Source: Nocardia sp. NRRL S-836 (GTDB lineage Bacteria; Actinomycetota; Actinomycetes; Mycobacteriales; Pseudonocardiaceae). From it: a DNA stretch of 36,067 bases. The DNA is taken from the NCBI RefSeq assembly GCF_001279525.1, contig NZ_LGDY01000141.1, forward strand, positions 1-36,067, in the 5' to 3' direction. Position 1 is the first letter of the stretch. Every line of letters begins with the position of its first letter. The notes beneath the pieces are model-generated. The model saw nothing but the letters and a program-made list of their open reading frames with translations, ran no database searches and had not been told where the DNA came from. Below, in pieces: positions 1-7,121 of the stretch. Both the position numbers and the translations under genes were made by a program.

Positions 1-566
1 GCCCGGCCGATCCCTACCAGGATATCGCCCCGCCCTCAAAGTCAAGCCCCAATCGCAGGTCAAAGGGCTTGTCACCGCTACCGATCGAGGGAAGGTAGAC
101 ACGCCTCGCTTCGCTCGACGGGTGTGGGGTGCCAGAGGTAAGGGAGGGTCGTCTCGCTCCGCTCGATACGGCTCGCCGTGCCTGGCGGCAGCTCGACACC
201 TTGCCGCAGTCGATGAGTATGCCGCGCGAGGTCGGCTCGATGCGGCTCGCCTTGCCACGCCCGGCGAGGCTCGGCCAGGCCGACCCGGCGGGTCCGCGTG
301 GTCCGGCGAGGTCCGAAACTGTCAGACCCCATGAGTACGTTCGGTCGCGGGGGAACCAAAACCGAAGGGGACCCCTGCGCAAGCCTGCCGGTGAAGCGGA
401 GACGGGTGCGGCCACAGCCGCACCTCAACAATTCCCCAACATCAGCCCACCGCTCCGCCCCCACGCCGCGCCGCTCATCCAGCCGCGGCAGTCAGCCCGC
501 GGACCGCCCGCCCAGCGGACGTCCGCCCAGCGAACAGCCAGCCGCAGCCCACCCCAGGCAACAGCC
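1..566. repeat. Gene-free, repeat-rich stretch at the left edge
   Basis: I see no convincing gene here; the open frames on both strands overlap one another and encode Arg/Pro/Ser-rich low-complexity peptides. A 23-nt direct repeat is present at 160-182 and 234-256 (20 of 23 positions identical, both copies containing CGGCTCGCC). A perfect 8-bp hairpin, GGTGCGGC-CACA-GCCGCACC, lies at 405-424. It could act as a terminator for something read from the left, but it has no T-run. The segment around 330-400 has the look of a dispersed intergenic element; this is an impression only and needs a genome-wide comparison. Confidence 0.5.
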
Positions 567-1175
567 TCAGTGCAGCCCGACCGTGAACCCTTCATCGATC
601 ACCCCGCGGTAGATCTGCGGCGCGAACGTCCGCAGCGCCTGGTCGATCGGCGCGATCATCGGTGCCGAGTCGCCGAGCGGGAGCCGGTACCCGTTCTGCA
701 CGCGGTGGAACTCCCACAGGGGTTCCATCGTCGGGTGCGCGGGGCGGAAGCGGGCCGGGTCGCGGGGGTGCAGGTCGACGCGGACCAGGGTGCGGCGGAC
801 CAGGGCGTCGGCCAGTTCCACGGCGCGTTCGCGGGTGCGGGAGATCGAGATGGCGGCGAGGTCCTGCCAGGCGACGGCCCAGGGGGTGCCCTGCGGGTCG
901 TCGAGGCGGATGCCCTGCTGTTCGATGACGAGTTTGCGGGGGCGCGAGATGGTTTTGAACTTCACCAGGGCCATGACGCCGATGAACGTGAAGGCGAGGC
1001 CGATGACGCCCGCGATGGAGCCGCCGACCGGTTCGCCGTCGGCGAAGGCGGTCACGGCGCCGATCAGGGCCAGGATTCCGAGGCCTCCGGCCAGTGAGCC
1101 GCCGAGCAGGACTTTGCGGGTGTCGCTCTTGCCGAGGTCGATGACGACAGGTGCAGGCGCTCCCCAAGCGGTCAT
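567..1175 (-). CDS. Small membrane protein, third gene of the thiolase-meaB operon
   Basis: This 202-residue protein has two hydrophobic segments near its N-terminus (about residues 24-46, rich in Gly/Leu/Ala, and about 52-70). A soluble C-terminal part of about 130 residues follows, probably cytoplasmic. I recognise no catalytic motif and do not assign a family. Its ATG overlaps the TGA of meaB in an ATGA junction (1172-1175), so it is very probably translationally coupled to meaB and part of the same transcript. No terminator is obvious between its stop and the repeat-rich stretch to the left. Function unknown; the coupling only suggests co-expression. Confidence 0.75.
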   Translation of the reverse strand: MTAWGAPAPVVIDLGKSDTRKVLLGGSLAGGLGILALIGAVTAFADGEPVGGSIAGVIGLAFTFIGVMALVKFKTISRPRKLVIEQQGIRLDDPQGTPWAVAWQDLAAISISRTRERAVELADALVRRTLVRVDLHPRDPARFRPAHPTMEPLWEFHRVQNGYRLPLGDSAPMIAPIDQALRTFAPQIYRGVIDEGFTVGLH

Positions 1176-2122
1176 GGCCGCAGATTACCGCTGATCAACT
1201 GCTCGGCGGCGGCGAACGGGTCCAGCTCGCCCGCCACCACGCGCTTCGCGAGGGCGTCGGCCGGACCGAGGCGGGTGCGCACGCGGTCGACGGCGATCGC
1301 CTCGATCTCGGCGGCCGCGCGGCGTAGACGGCGGTCGTGGAGTTCGCCGTGCTCGACCATCCACGAGCAGTGTGCGTCGATCGCTTCGACCACGGCGTCG
1401 AGGCCTTCCGAGCGGGCGGCCACGGTCTTCAGCACGGGTGGGCGCCACAGCGGGCCGGTGCGGTCGCGGCGGCCCAGGGAGATCATGTACTTCAGGTCGC
1501 GGGCGGTCTGGTCGGCGCCGTCGCGGTCGGCCTTGTTCACCACGAACACGTCGGCGATCTCCAGGATGCCGGCCTTCGCGGCCTGGATGCCGTCGCCCAT
1601 GCCCGGTGCGAGCAGCACCAGGGTGGTGTCGGCCAGTGCCACGACCTCGATCTCGGACTGGCCGACGCCGACGGTCTCCACGAGGACCACGTCGAAACCG
1701 GCCGCGTCGAGCACGCGCAGGGCCTGCGGGGTGGCCCACGACAGGCCGCCGAGGTGGCCGCGGGTGGCCATCGAACGGATGAACACGCCCGGATCCGTCG
1801 CGTGGTCGCCCATCCGGACGCGGTCACCGAGCAGCGCGCCGCCGGAGAACGGGCTCGACGGGTCCACGGCGATCACCGCCACCCGCTTGCCCGCCGAGCG
1901 GAAAGCGCGCACCAGGGCGTTGGTGGAGGTCGACTTGCCGACGCCGGGCGCGCCGGTGATGCCGACGACCTGGGCGTTGCCGGTGAACGGGGCGAGCAGC
2001 GCCGCCACCTCGGGCAGCGCGGAGCTGCCCTGTTCCACCAGCGAGATCAGCCTGGCGACCGCGCGCGGTTCACCGTCACGCGCGCGGTCGACCAGTCCCG
2101 TTACGTCAACGGCCTCGGCCAC
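1172..2122 (-). CDS. meaB: MeaB-type GTPase, chaperone of acyl-CoA mutases
   Basis: This is a P-loop GTPase of 316 residues, typical MeaB/ArgK length. MeaB proteins protect and reload adenosylcobalamin-dependent acyl-CoA mutases by gating cofactor transfer and removing damaged cobalamin. Visible motifs are the P-loop GAPGVGKS (residues 57-64), a DPSSPFSGGALLGDR segment characteristic of the family, VETVGVGQSE (switch region) and NKAD (guanine specificity). The start is a GTG 10 nt after the thiolase stop, so it sits in the thiolase operon, and its stop overlaps the next gene. The mutase encoded at 27982-29976 is the obvious client in this window, though a methylmalonyl-CoA mutase elsewhere in the genome could also be served. 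Confidence 0.93.
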   Translation of the reverse strand: MAEAVDVTGLVDRARDGEPRAVARLISLVEQGSSALPEVAALLAPFTGNAQVVGITGAPGVGKSTSTNALVRAFRSAGKRVAVIAVDPSSPFSGGALLGDRVRMGDHATDPGVFIRSMATRGHLGGLSWATPQALRVLDAAGFDVVLVETVGVGQSEIEVVALADTTLVLLAPGMGDGIQAAKAGILEIADVFVVNKADRDGADQTARDLKYMISLGRRDRTGPLWRPPVLKTVAARSEGLDAVVEAIDAHCSWMVEHGELHDRRLRRAAAEIEAIAVDRVRTRLGPADALAKRVVAGELDPFAAAEQLISGNLRP

Positions 2123-2132
2123 AAACGCGAAC

Positions 2133-3323
2133 CTAGGCCTTCGCGGGCACGCGGAGGATCAGCGCGTCGCCCTGGCCGCCGCCACCGCACAGAGCGGCCG
2201 CGCCCACGCCGCCGCCGCGCCGCTGCAGCTCCAGTGCGAGGTGCAGGGCGATGCGGGCGCCGGACATGCCGATCGGGTGGCCCAGGGCGATGGCCCCGCC
2301 GTTGACGTTGACCTTGTCCTCGGAGATCCCGAGCTGACGCGTCGACACGATGCCGACCGCCGCGAACGCCTCGTTGATCTCGACCAGGTCGAGGTCGGCG
2401 GGCGAGATGCCCTCCTTGGCGCACGCGGCCTTGATGGCGTTGGACGGCTGCTCGTGCAGCGAGGCGTCGGGGCCGGCGACGACGCCGTGCGCGCCGATCT
2501 CCGCGATCCACTCCAGGCCCAGCTCCTCGGCCTTGGCCTTGCTCATCACCACGACGGCGGCCGCGCCGTCGGAGATCTGCGACGCCGAGCCGGCGGTGAT
2601 GGTGCCGTCCGCGGCGAACGCGGGGCGCAGCTTGGCCAGCGACTCGGCGGTGGTGTCGGCGCGCACGCCCTCGTCCGTGCTGAACACGACCGGGTCGCCC
2701 TTGCGCTGCGGGATCTCGACCGGCGCGATCTCGGCGGCGAACACGCCGTTCTCGGCGGCCTTCGCGGCGAGCTGGTGCGAACGCGCGGAGAACGCGTCCT
2801 GCTCCTCGCGGGTCACGTTGTAGCGGCCGTTGTGCTTCTCGGTCGACGAGCCCATCGCGACCTGGTCGAAAGCGCAGAACAGACCGTCGTGCGCCATGTG
2901 GTCCTGCATCTGCACGTCGCCGTACTTGAACCCACCGCGCGACTTCGGCAGCAGGTGCGGCGCCTGGGTCATCGACTCCTGGCCACCGGCGACCACGACG
3001 TCGAACTCACCGGCGCGGATCAGCTGGTCGGCCAGCGCGATCGCGTCGATGCCGGACAGGCACACCTTGTTGATGGTCAGCGCGGGCACGCTCATCGGGA
3101 TCCCCGCCGCGACCGCGGCCTGGCGCGCCGGGATCTGGCCCGCGCCCGCCGTGAGCACCTGGCCCATGATCACGTACTGCACCTGCTCGGGAGCCACGCC
3201 CGCGCGTTCCAGTGCCGCCTTGATCGCGACGCCACCCAGCTGGGCGCCGGAGAAGTCCTTGAGCGATCCGAGCAGTCGACCCATCGGGGTGCGCGCCCCG
3301 GCGACGATGACGGAACCGGACAC
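2133..3323 (-). CDS. Acetyl-CoA C-acetyltransferase (thiolase)
   Basis: This thiolase of 396 residues condenses two acetyl-CoA to acetoacetyl-CoA, or runs in reverse in beta-oxidation. The nucleophilic Cys is in NKVCLSG (Cys88), the His in [11 protein letters not shown] and the second Cys in [11 protein letters not shown] chose the GTG at 3323 because a perfect GGAGG (3333-3329) lies 5 nt before it and family members begin at this [12 protein letters not shown] segment. An ATG at 3335 is possible but would put the GGAGG inside the coding region. It heads an operon with meaB and the membrane protein. Its promoter carries a copy of the shared palindrome (3374-3391) just upstream of a TATGGT -10-like hexamer (3368-3363). 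It probably supplies acetoacetyl-CoA to the dehydrogenase and Ccr in this window. Confidence 0.93.
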   Translation of the reverse strand: MSGSVIVAGARTPMGRLLGSLKDFSGAQLGGVAIKAALERAGVAPEQVQYVIMGQVLTAGAGQIPARQAAVAAGIPMSVPALTINKVCLSGIDAIALADQLIRAGEFDVVVAGGQESMTQAPHLLPKSRGGFKYGDVQMQDHMAHDGLFCAFDQVAMGSSTEKHNGRYNVTREEQDAFSARSHQLAAKAAENGVFAAEIAPVEIPQRKGDPVVFSTDEGVRADTTAESLAKLRPAFAADGTITAGSASQISDGAAAVVVMSKAKAEELGLEWIAEIGAHGVVAGPDASLHEQPSNAIKAACAKEGISPADLDLVEINEAFAAVGIVSTRQLGISEDKVNVNGGAIALGHPIGMSGARIALHLALELQRRGGGVGAAALCGGGGQGDALILRVPAKA

Positions 3324-3373
3324 AGCTGCCTCCATGGAAGAGCGAACGGTCGTTAACTGAGCACCATACCCGC

Positions 3374-3391
3374 GGCTACTCTGCGGTAACG
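3374..3391. promoter_or_regulatory. Shared palindrome, copy 1 (thiolase/epimerase divergent promoter)
   Basis: GGCTACT-CTGC-GGTAACG lies in the gap between the divergent thiolase and epimerase genes. It matches the window consensus GGTTACT-N4-RGTAACC. It is 6 nt upstream of a TATGGT hexamer for the thiolase operon, so it would cover that promoter's spacer and -35. It lies about 42 nt upstream of the epimerase -10. A repressor site is the simplest reading. The regulator is not encoded in this window. Confidence 0.7.
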
Positions 3392-3433
3392 CTGTGAGAC
3401 CTCGCACAGGGGCACCTGCACCGATCGAGTCGA

Positions 3434-3439
3434 TACCCT
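3434..3439 (+). promoter_or_regulatory. -10 element TACCCT of a leaderless epimerase transcript
   Basis: TACCCT is followed by 8 nt and then the ATG at 3448. No Shine-Dalgarno sequence precedes that ATG. This spacing matches leaderless genes elsewhere in the window and supports the chosen start. Confidence 0.5.
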
Positions 3440-3447
3440 TCGCTCCC

Positions 3448-3894
3448 ATGAACGCAGAACTCGCTCGATTCGTGACCGCGATCGACCACGTGGGCATCGC
3501 GGTACCTGACCTCGACGTCGCGATCGCGTTCTACCGCGACAACTTCGGCCTCGAGGTCGCCCACGAGGAGGTCAACGAGGAGCAGGGCGTGCGCGAGGCG
3601 ATGCTGCACGCGCCCGGCGACCACGACGGCACCGCGATCCAGCTGCTCGCGCCGCTGAACGAGGACTCGACGATCGCCAAGTTCATCGGCCGCAGCGGTC
3701 CCGGCCTGCAGCAGCTCGCCTACCGGGTGTCCGATGTGGACGTCGCGGCGGACGCGCTGCGGGCGAAGGGCCTGCGGCTGCTCTACGACGCCGCCAAGCG
3801 CGGCACGGCGAACAGCCGGGTCAACTTCGTGCACCCGAAGGACGCCGGCGGTGTGCTCATCGAGCTGGTCGAGCCCGCGGCGGTGCGGCACTAG
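3448..3894 (+). CDS. mce: Methylmalonyl/ethylmalonyl-CoA epimerase (VOC fold)
   Basis: This vicinal-oxygen-chelate protein of 148 residues interconverts the 2R and 2S forms of methylmalonyl-CoA and, in ethylmalonyl-CoA pathways, ethylmalonyl-CoA. The family block [10 protein letters not shown] (residues 43-52) contains the catalytic Glu. Metal ligands by position are His14 (IDHVGIA), Gln65 (IQLLAP), residue 89 and Glu139. Residue 89 is Gln (GLQQLAY) where most epimerases have His (HHIAY). The start is the ATG preceded by TACCCT at leaderless spacing; an in-frame GTG at 3472 is a less likely alternative. It is divergent from the thiolase operon and lies upstream of ccr, so it fits between Ccr (which makes ethylmalonyl-CoA) and the mutase at 27982. 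Confidence 0.92.
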   Translation: MNAELARFVTAIDHVGIAVPDLDVAIAFYRDNFGLEVAHEEVNEEQGVREAMLHAPGDHDGTAIQLLAPLNEDSTIAKFIGRSGPGLQQLAYRVSDVDVAADALRAKGLRLLYDAAKRGTANSRVNFVHPKDAGGVLIELVEPAAVRH

Positions 3895-3954
3895 CGGCAC
3901 AGGCGCTCGTCGGGCCTTTCCGGGTGGGATCCCTCACACGCGTGATTCTGAATC

Positions 3955-3972
3955 GGTTACTGCTGAGTAACC
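3955..3972. promoter_or_regulatory. Shared palindrome, copy 2 (ccr promoter)
   Basis: GGTTACTGCTGAGTAACC has perfect 7-bp arms around GCTG and is the best copy in the window. It lies 44 nt before the ccr start and overlaps a TAACCT -10-like hexamer (3968-3973). A protein bound here should block RNA polymerase, consistent with repression of ccr. Confidence 0.75.
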
Positions 3973-4016
3973 TCCGGCAACCTGCGACGATCCCTCACTA
4001 GGGAAGGAATGCCGCC

Positions 4017-5330
4017 GTGCAGAAGATCCTTGACGCGATCCTGGCCGACGAGCTGGACGCGATCGGTTCCCTGGACGTTCCGGAGAGCTATCGGGGCGTG
4101 ACCGTGCACGCGGACGAGGCCGACATGTTCTCCGGCCTCGAGACGCGGGACAAAGACCCGCGCAAGTCCCTGCACGTCGACGAGGTCGCCACGCCGGAGC
4201 TCGGTCCGGGTGAGGCGCTGGTCGCCGTCATGGCCTCCGCGATCAACTACAACACCGTCTGGACCTCGATCTTCGAGCCGGTGTCCACGTTCGGCTTCCT
4301 CAAGAAGCTGGGTGGCCGCCACGACCTGCCCTACCACGTCGTGGGGTCGGACCTGGCCGGTGTCGTCGTGCGCGTCGGTCCGGGCGTCACGGCGTGGAAG
4401 CCGGGTGACCGCGTGGTCGCGCACTGCCTGGACGTGCCGCTGGAGGCGCCGGACGGGCACAACGACACGATGCTCGACCCGCAGCAGCGGATCTGGGGCT
4501 TCGAGACGAACTTCGGCGGTCTCGCGGACCTCGCGCTGGTGAAGTCGAACCAGCTGATGCCGATGCCCAGGCACCTGAGCTGGGAGGAGGCCGCCTCCCC
4601 CGGCCTGGTCAACTCCACCGCGTACCGGCAGCTGGTGTCGACCAACGGCGCGAACATGAAGCAGGGCGACACGGTCCTGATCTGGGGCGCCTCCGGTGGC
4701 CTCGGTTCCTACGCCACGCAGTTCGCGCTCAACGGCGGCGCGACGCCGGTCTGCGTCGTCTCCTCGCCGGAGAAGGCGGAGATCGTCCGGTCCATGGGCG
4801 CGGAGCTGATCATCGACCGGTCCGCCGAGGGGTACCGGTTCTGGAAGAACGAGCACGAGCAGGACCCGCGGGAGTGGAAGCGGTTCGGCGCGAAGATCCG
4901 CGAGCTGACCGGCGGCGAGGACCCGGACATCGTGTTCGAGCACCCCGGCCGTGAGACGTTCGGTGCGTCCGTCTTCGTCGCGCGCAAGGGCGGCAAGATC
5001 GTGACGTGTGCCTCGACCTCGGGGTACATGCACCAGTACGACAACCGCTACCTGTGGATGAACCTCAAGCACATCCTGTCCTCGCACTTCGCGAACTACC
5101 GCGAGGCCTGGGAGGCGAACCGCTTGATCGCCAAGGGAAAGATCCACCCGACGGTGTCCAAGGTGTACTCAATGGACGAAACGGGCCAGGCCGCCTACGA
5201 CGTCCACCGCAACCTGCACCAGGGCAAGGTCGGCGTGCTGTGCCTTGCCCCGGAAGAGGGTCTGGGTGTCCTCGATCACGAGATGCGTGCGAAGCACCTC
5301 ACGGCTATCAACCGATTCCGGGGTGTGTGA
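4017..5330 (+). CDS. ccr: Crotonyl-CoA carboxylase/reductase
   Basis: This medium-chain dehydrogenase/reductase of 437 residues catalyses NADPH-dependent reductive carboxylation of crotonyl-CoA to (2S)-ethylmalonyl-CoA. That product feeds the ethylmalonyl-CoA pathway or serves as a polyketide extender unit. The Rossmann motif GASGGLGSYA is at residues 224-233. Residues known to bind CO2 in carboxylating family members are conserved: Asn in INYNT (77/79), Phe162-Glu163 in GFET, and His357 in SSHF. It is therefore a true Ccr and not a plain crotonyl-CoA reductase. The GTG start has GGGAAGGA 8 nt upstream. It is preceded by palindrome copy 2. The rest of the acetyl-CoA to ethylmalonyl-CoA route, except a clear crotonase, is also in the window. 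Confidence 0.96.
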   Translation: MQKILDAILADELDAIGSLDVPESYRGVTVHADEADMFSGLETRDKDPRKSLHVDEVATPELGPGEALVAVMASAINYNTVWTSIFEPVSTFGFLKKLGGRHDLPYHVVGSDLAGVVVRVGPGVTAWKPGDRVVAHCLDVPLEAPDGHNDTMLDPQQRIWGFETNFGGLADLALVKSNQLMPMPRHLSWEEAASPGLVNSTAYRQLVSTNGANMKQGDTVLIWGASGGLGSYATQFALNGGATPVCVVSSPEKAEIVRSMGAELIIDRSAEGYRFWKNEHEQDPREWKRFGAKIRELTGGEDPDIVFEHPGRETFGASVFVARKGGKIVTCASTSGYMHQYDNRYLWMNLKHILSSHFANYREAWEANRLIAKGKIHPTVSKVYSMDETGQAAYDVHRNLHQGKVGVLCLAPEEGLGVLDHEMRAKHLTAINRFRGV

Positions 5331-5366
5331 CCTTCCGAAGGCACTCGAACGGGTAGCGTGAGGGGC

Positions 5367-6878
5367 ATGGGCCCCCTCGCCGACGACCGTGACCTCGTCC
5401 CTCTGGGATCCGGATTCGACATCGTCAAGCGCGGTTACGACCGCGCCCAGGTCGAGGACCACCTCGAACGCCTCGACTCGGACCTGCGGCTGCTGGCCGC
5501 GGACCGCGATGCCGCCGTCTCCCAGACGTCCGACCTCGCACGCCAGCTGGAAGCCGCACGCTCGGAGATGACCGAGCTGCGCAACCAGGTGGAGCGCCTG
5601 TCGCTGCCGCCGACGACGCTGGAGGGGCTTTCCGAGCGCCTCCAGCGCATGCTGCGGCTGGCGCAGGACGAGGCGAACGAGATCAAGGCCCGTGCCGAAG
5701 CGGAGGGCGGGCACATCCGCGCCAAGGCGGAAGCCGACGCGGGTGTGCTCCGCCAGCGCTACGAGAAGCTGATCCAGGAGCTCGACGAGCGCCGCGCGGC
5801 CATGGAGGCCGAGCACAAGGGCGTCCTGGAGACGGCGCGCGCCGAGGCCGAGAAGATCGTCTCCGAGGCGGAGGCGGCGGCCCGCAAGATCGCCGACGAG
5901 TCCGAGCAGCGCCGCGTGACCGTCGAGGAGGACTTCGAGATCGCGATGGCCGCCCGCCGCTCGGAGGCCATGGCGACGCTCGCCACCCAGGAGGCCAACT
6001 CCAAGGCCGAGGCCGACCGCCGGGTGCGCGAGGCCACCGAGGAGGCCGCGCGGATCCGTGCCGCCGTGGCGCAGGAGCAGGCCACGTCGAAGGCGGAGGC
6101 CGAACGCCGCGTCCGCGAGGCCACCGAAGAGGCCAACCGCCGCCGCCACGACTCGATCACCGAGGCGACCGCGCGCATCCAGGAGGCCACGGACGAGGCG
6201 AACCGCCGCGTGCGCGAGGCCACCGAGGAGGCGAACCGCCGCACCACGGCCGCCACGCAGCGCGTCGACCAGCTCCGCAACCTGCGCAACCGCCTGTCGC
6301 ACCAGCTGCACGGCGTGCGGGCGGCGCTGGAGGACGTCGTGCCGCTGCTCGACCCGATCGAGGAGCAGCCGGAACCGGCCGCGACCGTTCCCGCACAGCC
6401 CGCCGCCGCCGACGCACCGGCCCCGCAGCAGGCAGCACCCGCCCAGGCGCAGGCCGCACCGGCTCAGGCGCAGGCACAGGCCGCTGCTCCCGCGCAGGCG
6501 GCACCGGCCCCACAGGCCCAGGCTCCGCAGGCCCAGGCTCCGCAGACTCCCCAGGCTTCACAGGCCCGGCCCGTCGCTCCCCAGACGCAGGCCGCCCAGA
6601 ACCAGTCGGCGCAGAACCAAGCGGCGCAGAACAAGCCAGCTCCGAAGCAGCCTGCCAAGAACCAGCCTGCGCAGCAGAAGGCGGCACCGACCCAGGCCGC
6701 GCAGCCGCAGACCGTGCCGCAGCCACCGGCCACGCCTGCACCGTCCACGCCCGCACCGACCACGGTTGTACCGGCCACGCAGCAGGCGGCCCAGCAGCAG
6801 GCGGCTCCGGCCAAGGCCGCGCAGGTGGACGGCCCGACGACGAAGGTGGCGCGCCCCCAGCCGGCGAAGAAGTCCTGA
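5367..6878 (+). CDS. DivIVA-domain coiled-coil protein (Scy/FilP-like)
   Basis: This 503-residue cytoskeletal-type protein has three parts. A short DivIVA-like N-terminus (about 14-45, FDIVKRGYDRAQVEDHLERL) comes first. A long, highly charged coiled coil follows (about 45-325), with near-repeats of the form KAEA(D/E)RRVREATEEA. The tail (about 333-503) is Ala/Gln/Pro-rich, low-complexity and probably disordered. Related actinobacterial proteins organise polar growth and cell-wall synthesis at hyphal tips; that role is inferred. I chose the ATG at 5367 because TAGCGT (5354-5359) ends 7 nt before it, the leaderless pattern; an in-frame GTG at 5358 overlaps this hexamer. A strong hairpin terminator follows the gene. 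It separates ccr from the dehydrogenase gene and has no evident metabolic link to them. Confidence 0.88.
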   Translation: MGPLADDRDLVPLGSGFDIVKRGYDRAQVEDHLERLDSDLRLLAADRDAAVSQTSDLARQLEAARSEMTELRNQVERLSLPPTTLEGLSERLQRMLRLAQDEANEIKARAEAEGGHIRAKAEADAGVLRQRYEKLIQELDERRAAMEAEHKGVLETARAEAEKIVSEAEAAARKIADESEQRRVTVEEDFEIAMAARRSEAMATLATQEANSKAEADRRVREATEEAARIRAAVAQEQATSKAEAERRVREATEEANRRRHDSITEATARIQEATDEANRRVREATEEANRRTTAATQRVDQLRNLRNRLSHQLHGVRAALEDVVPLLDPIEEQPEPAATVPAQPAAADAPAPQQAAPAQAQAAPAQAQAQAAAPAQAAPAPQAQAPQAQAPQTPQASQARPVAPQTQAAQNQSAQNQAAQNKPAPKQPAKNQPAQQKAAPTQAAQPQTVPQPPATPAPSTPAPTTVVPATQQAAQQQAAPAKAAQVDGPTTKVARPQPAKKS

Positions 6879-6897
6879 CAGCGCAACAGCGCGAGAG

Positions 6898-6926
6898 CGG
6901 CCGCGACTCCACCGGAGTCGCGGCCG
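6898..6926 (+). terminator. Rho-independent-type hairpin after the DivIVA-like gene
   Basis: A perfect 13-bp stem, CGGCCGCGACTCC / GGAGTCGCGGCCG, closes on a 3-nt ACC loop and is followed by TTCCTCGTTC. It sits 19 nt after the stop codon at 6878. It should end transcription from the DivIVA-like gene and insulate the dehydrogenase promoter downstream. Confidence 0.85.
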
Positions 6927-7076
6927 TTCCTCGTTCGGAGCACGGAACCGTTGCGCCATCTGGGGTTTCACGATCACGGCGACCGGCCTGACGGTGCGCT
7001 GGACCGATCACTGTTTCGATCCCGATGGCGAAGCTCACGGCGCCCGCCCAGGCCCGGGGTGGCATAGTCGCCCGCA

Positions 7077-7094
7077 AGTTACTCGTTGGTAGCC
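7077..7094. promoter_or_regulatory. Shared palindrome, copy 3 (3-hydroxyacyl-CoA dehydrogenase promoter)
   Basis: AGTTACT-CGTT-GGTAGCC matches the consensus with two outer deviations. It lies 27 nt before the GTG start at 7122 and just downstream of a CATAGT -10-like hexamer (7063-7068). It would therefore overlap the transcription start. Confidence 0.65.
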
Positions 7095-7121
7095 CACGCT
7101 CTACCTCGCAGGGAGGCTGTA

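Noticed and set aside
3344..3357. AACG-GT-CGTT inverted repeat before the thiolase as a second operator
   Set aside because: Four-base arms are too short to support, and I saw no such site at the other promoters of the set.
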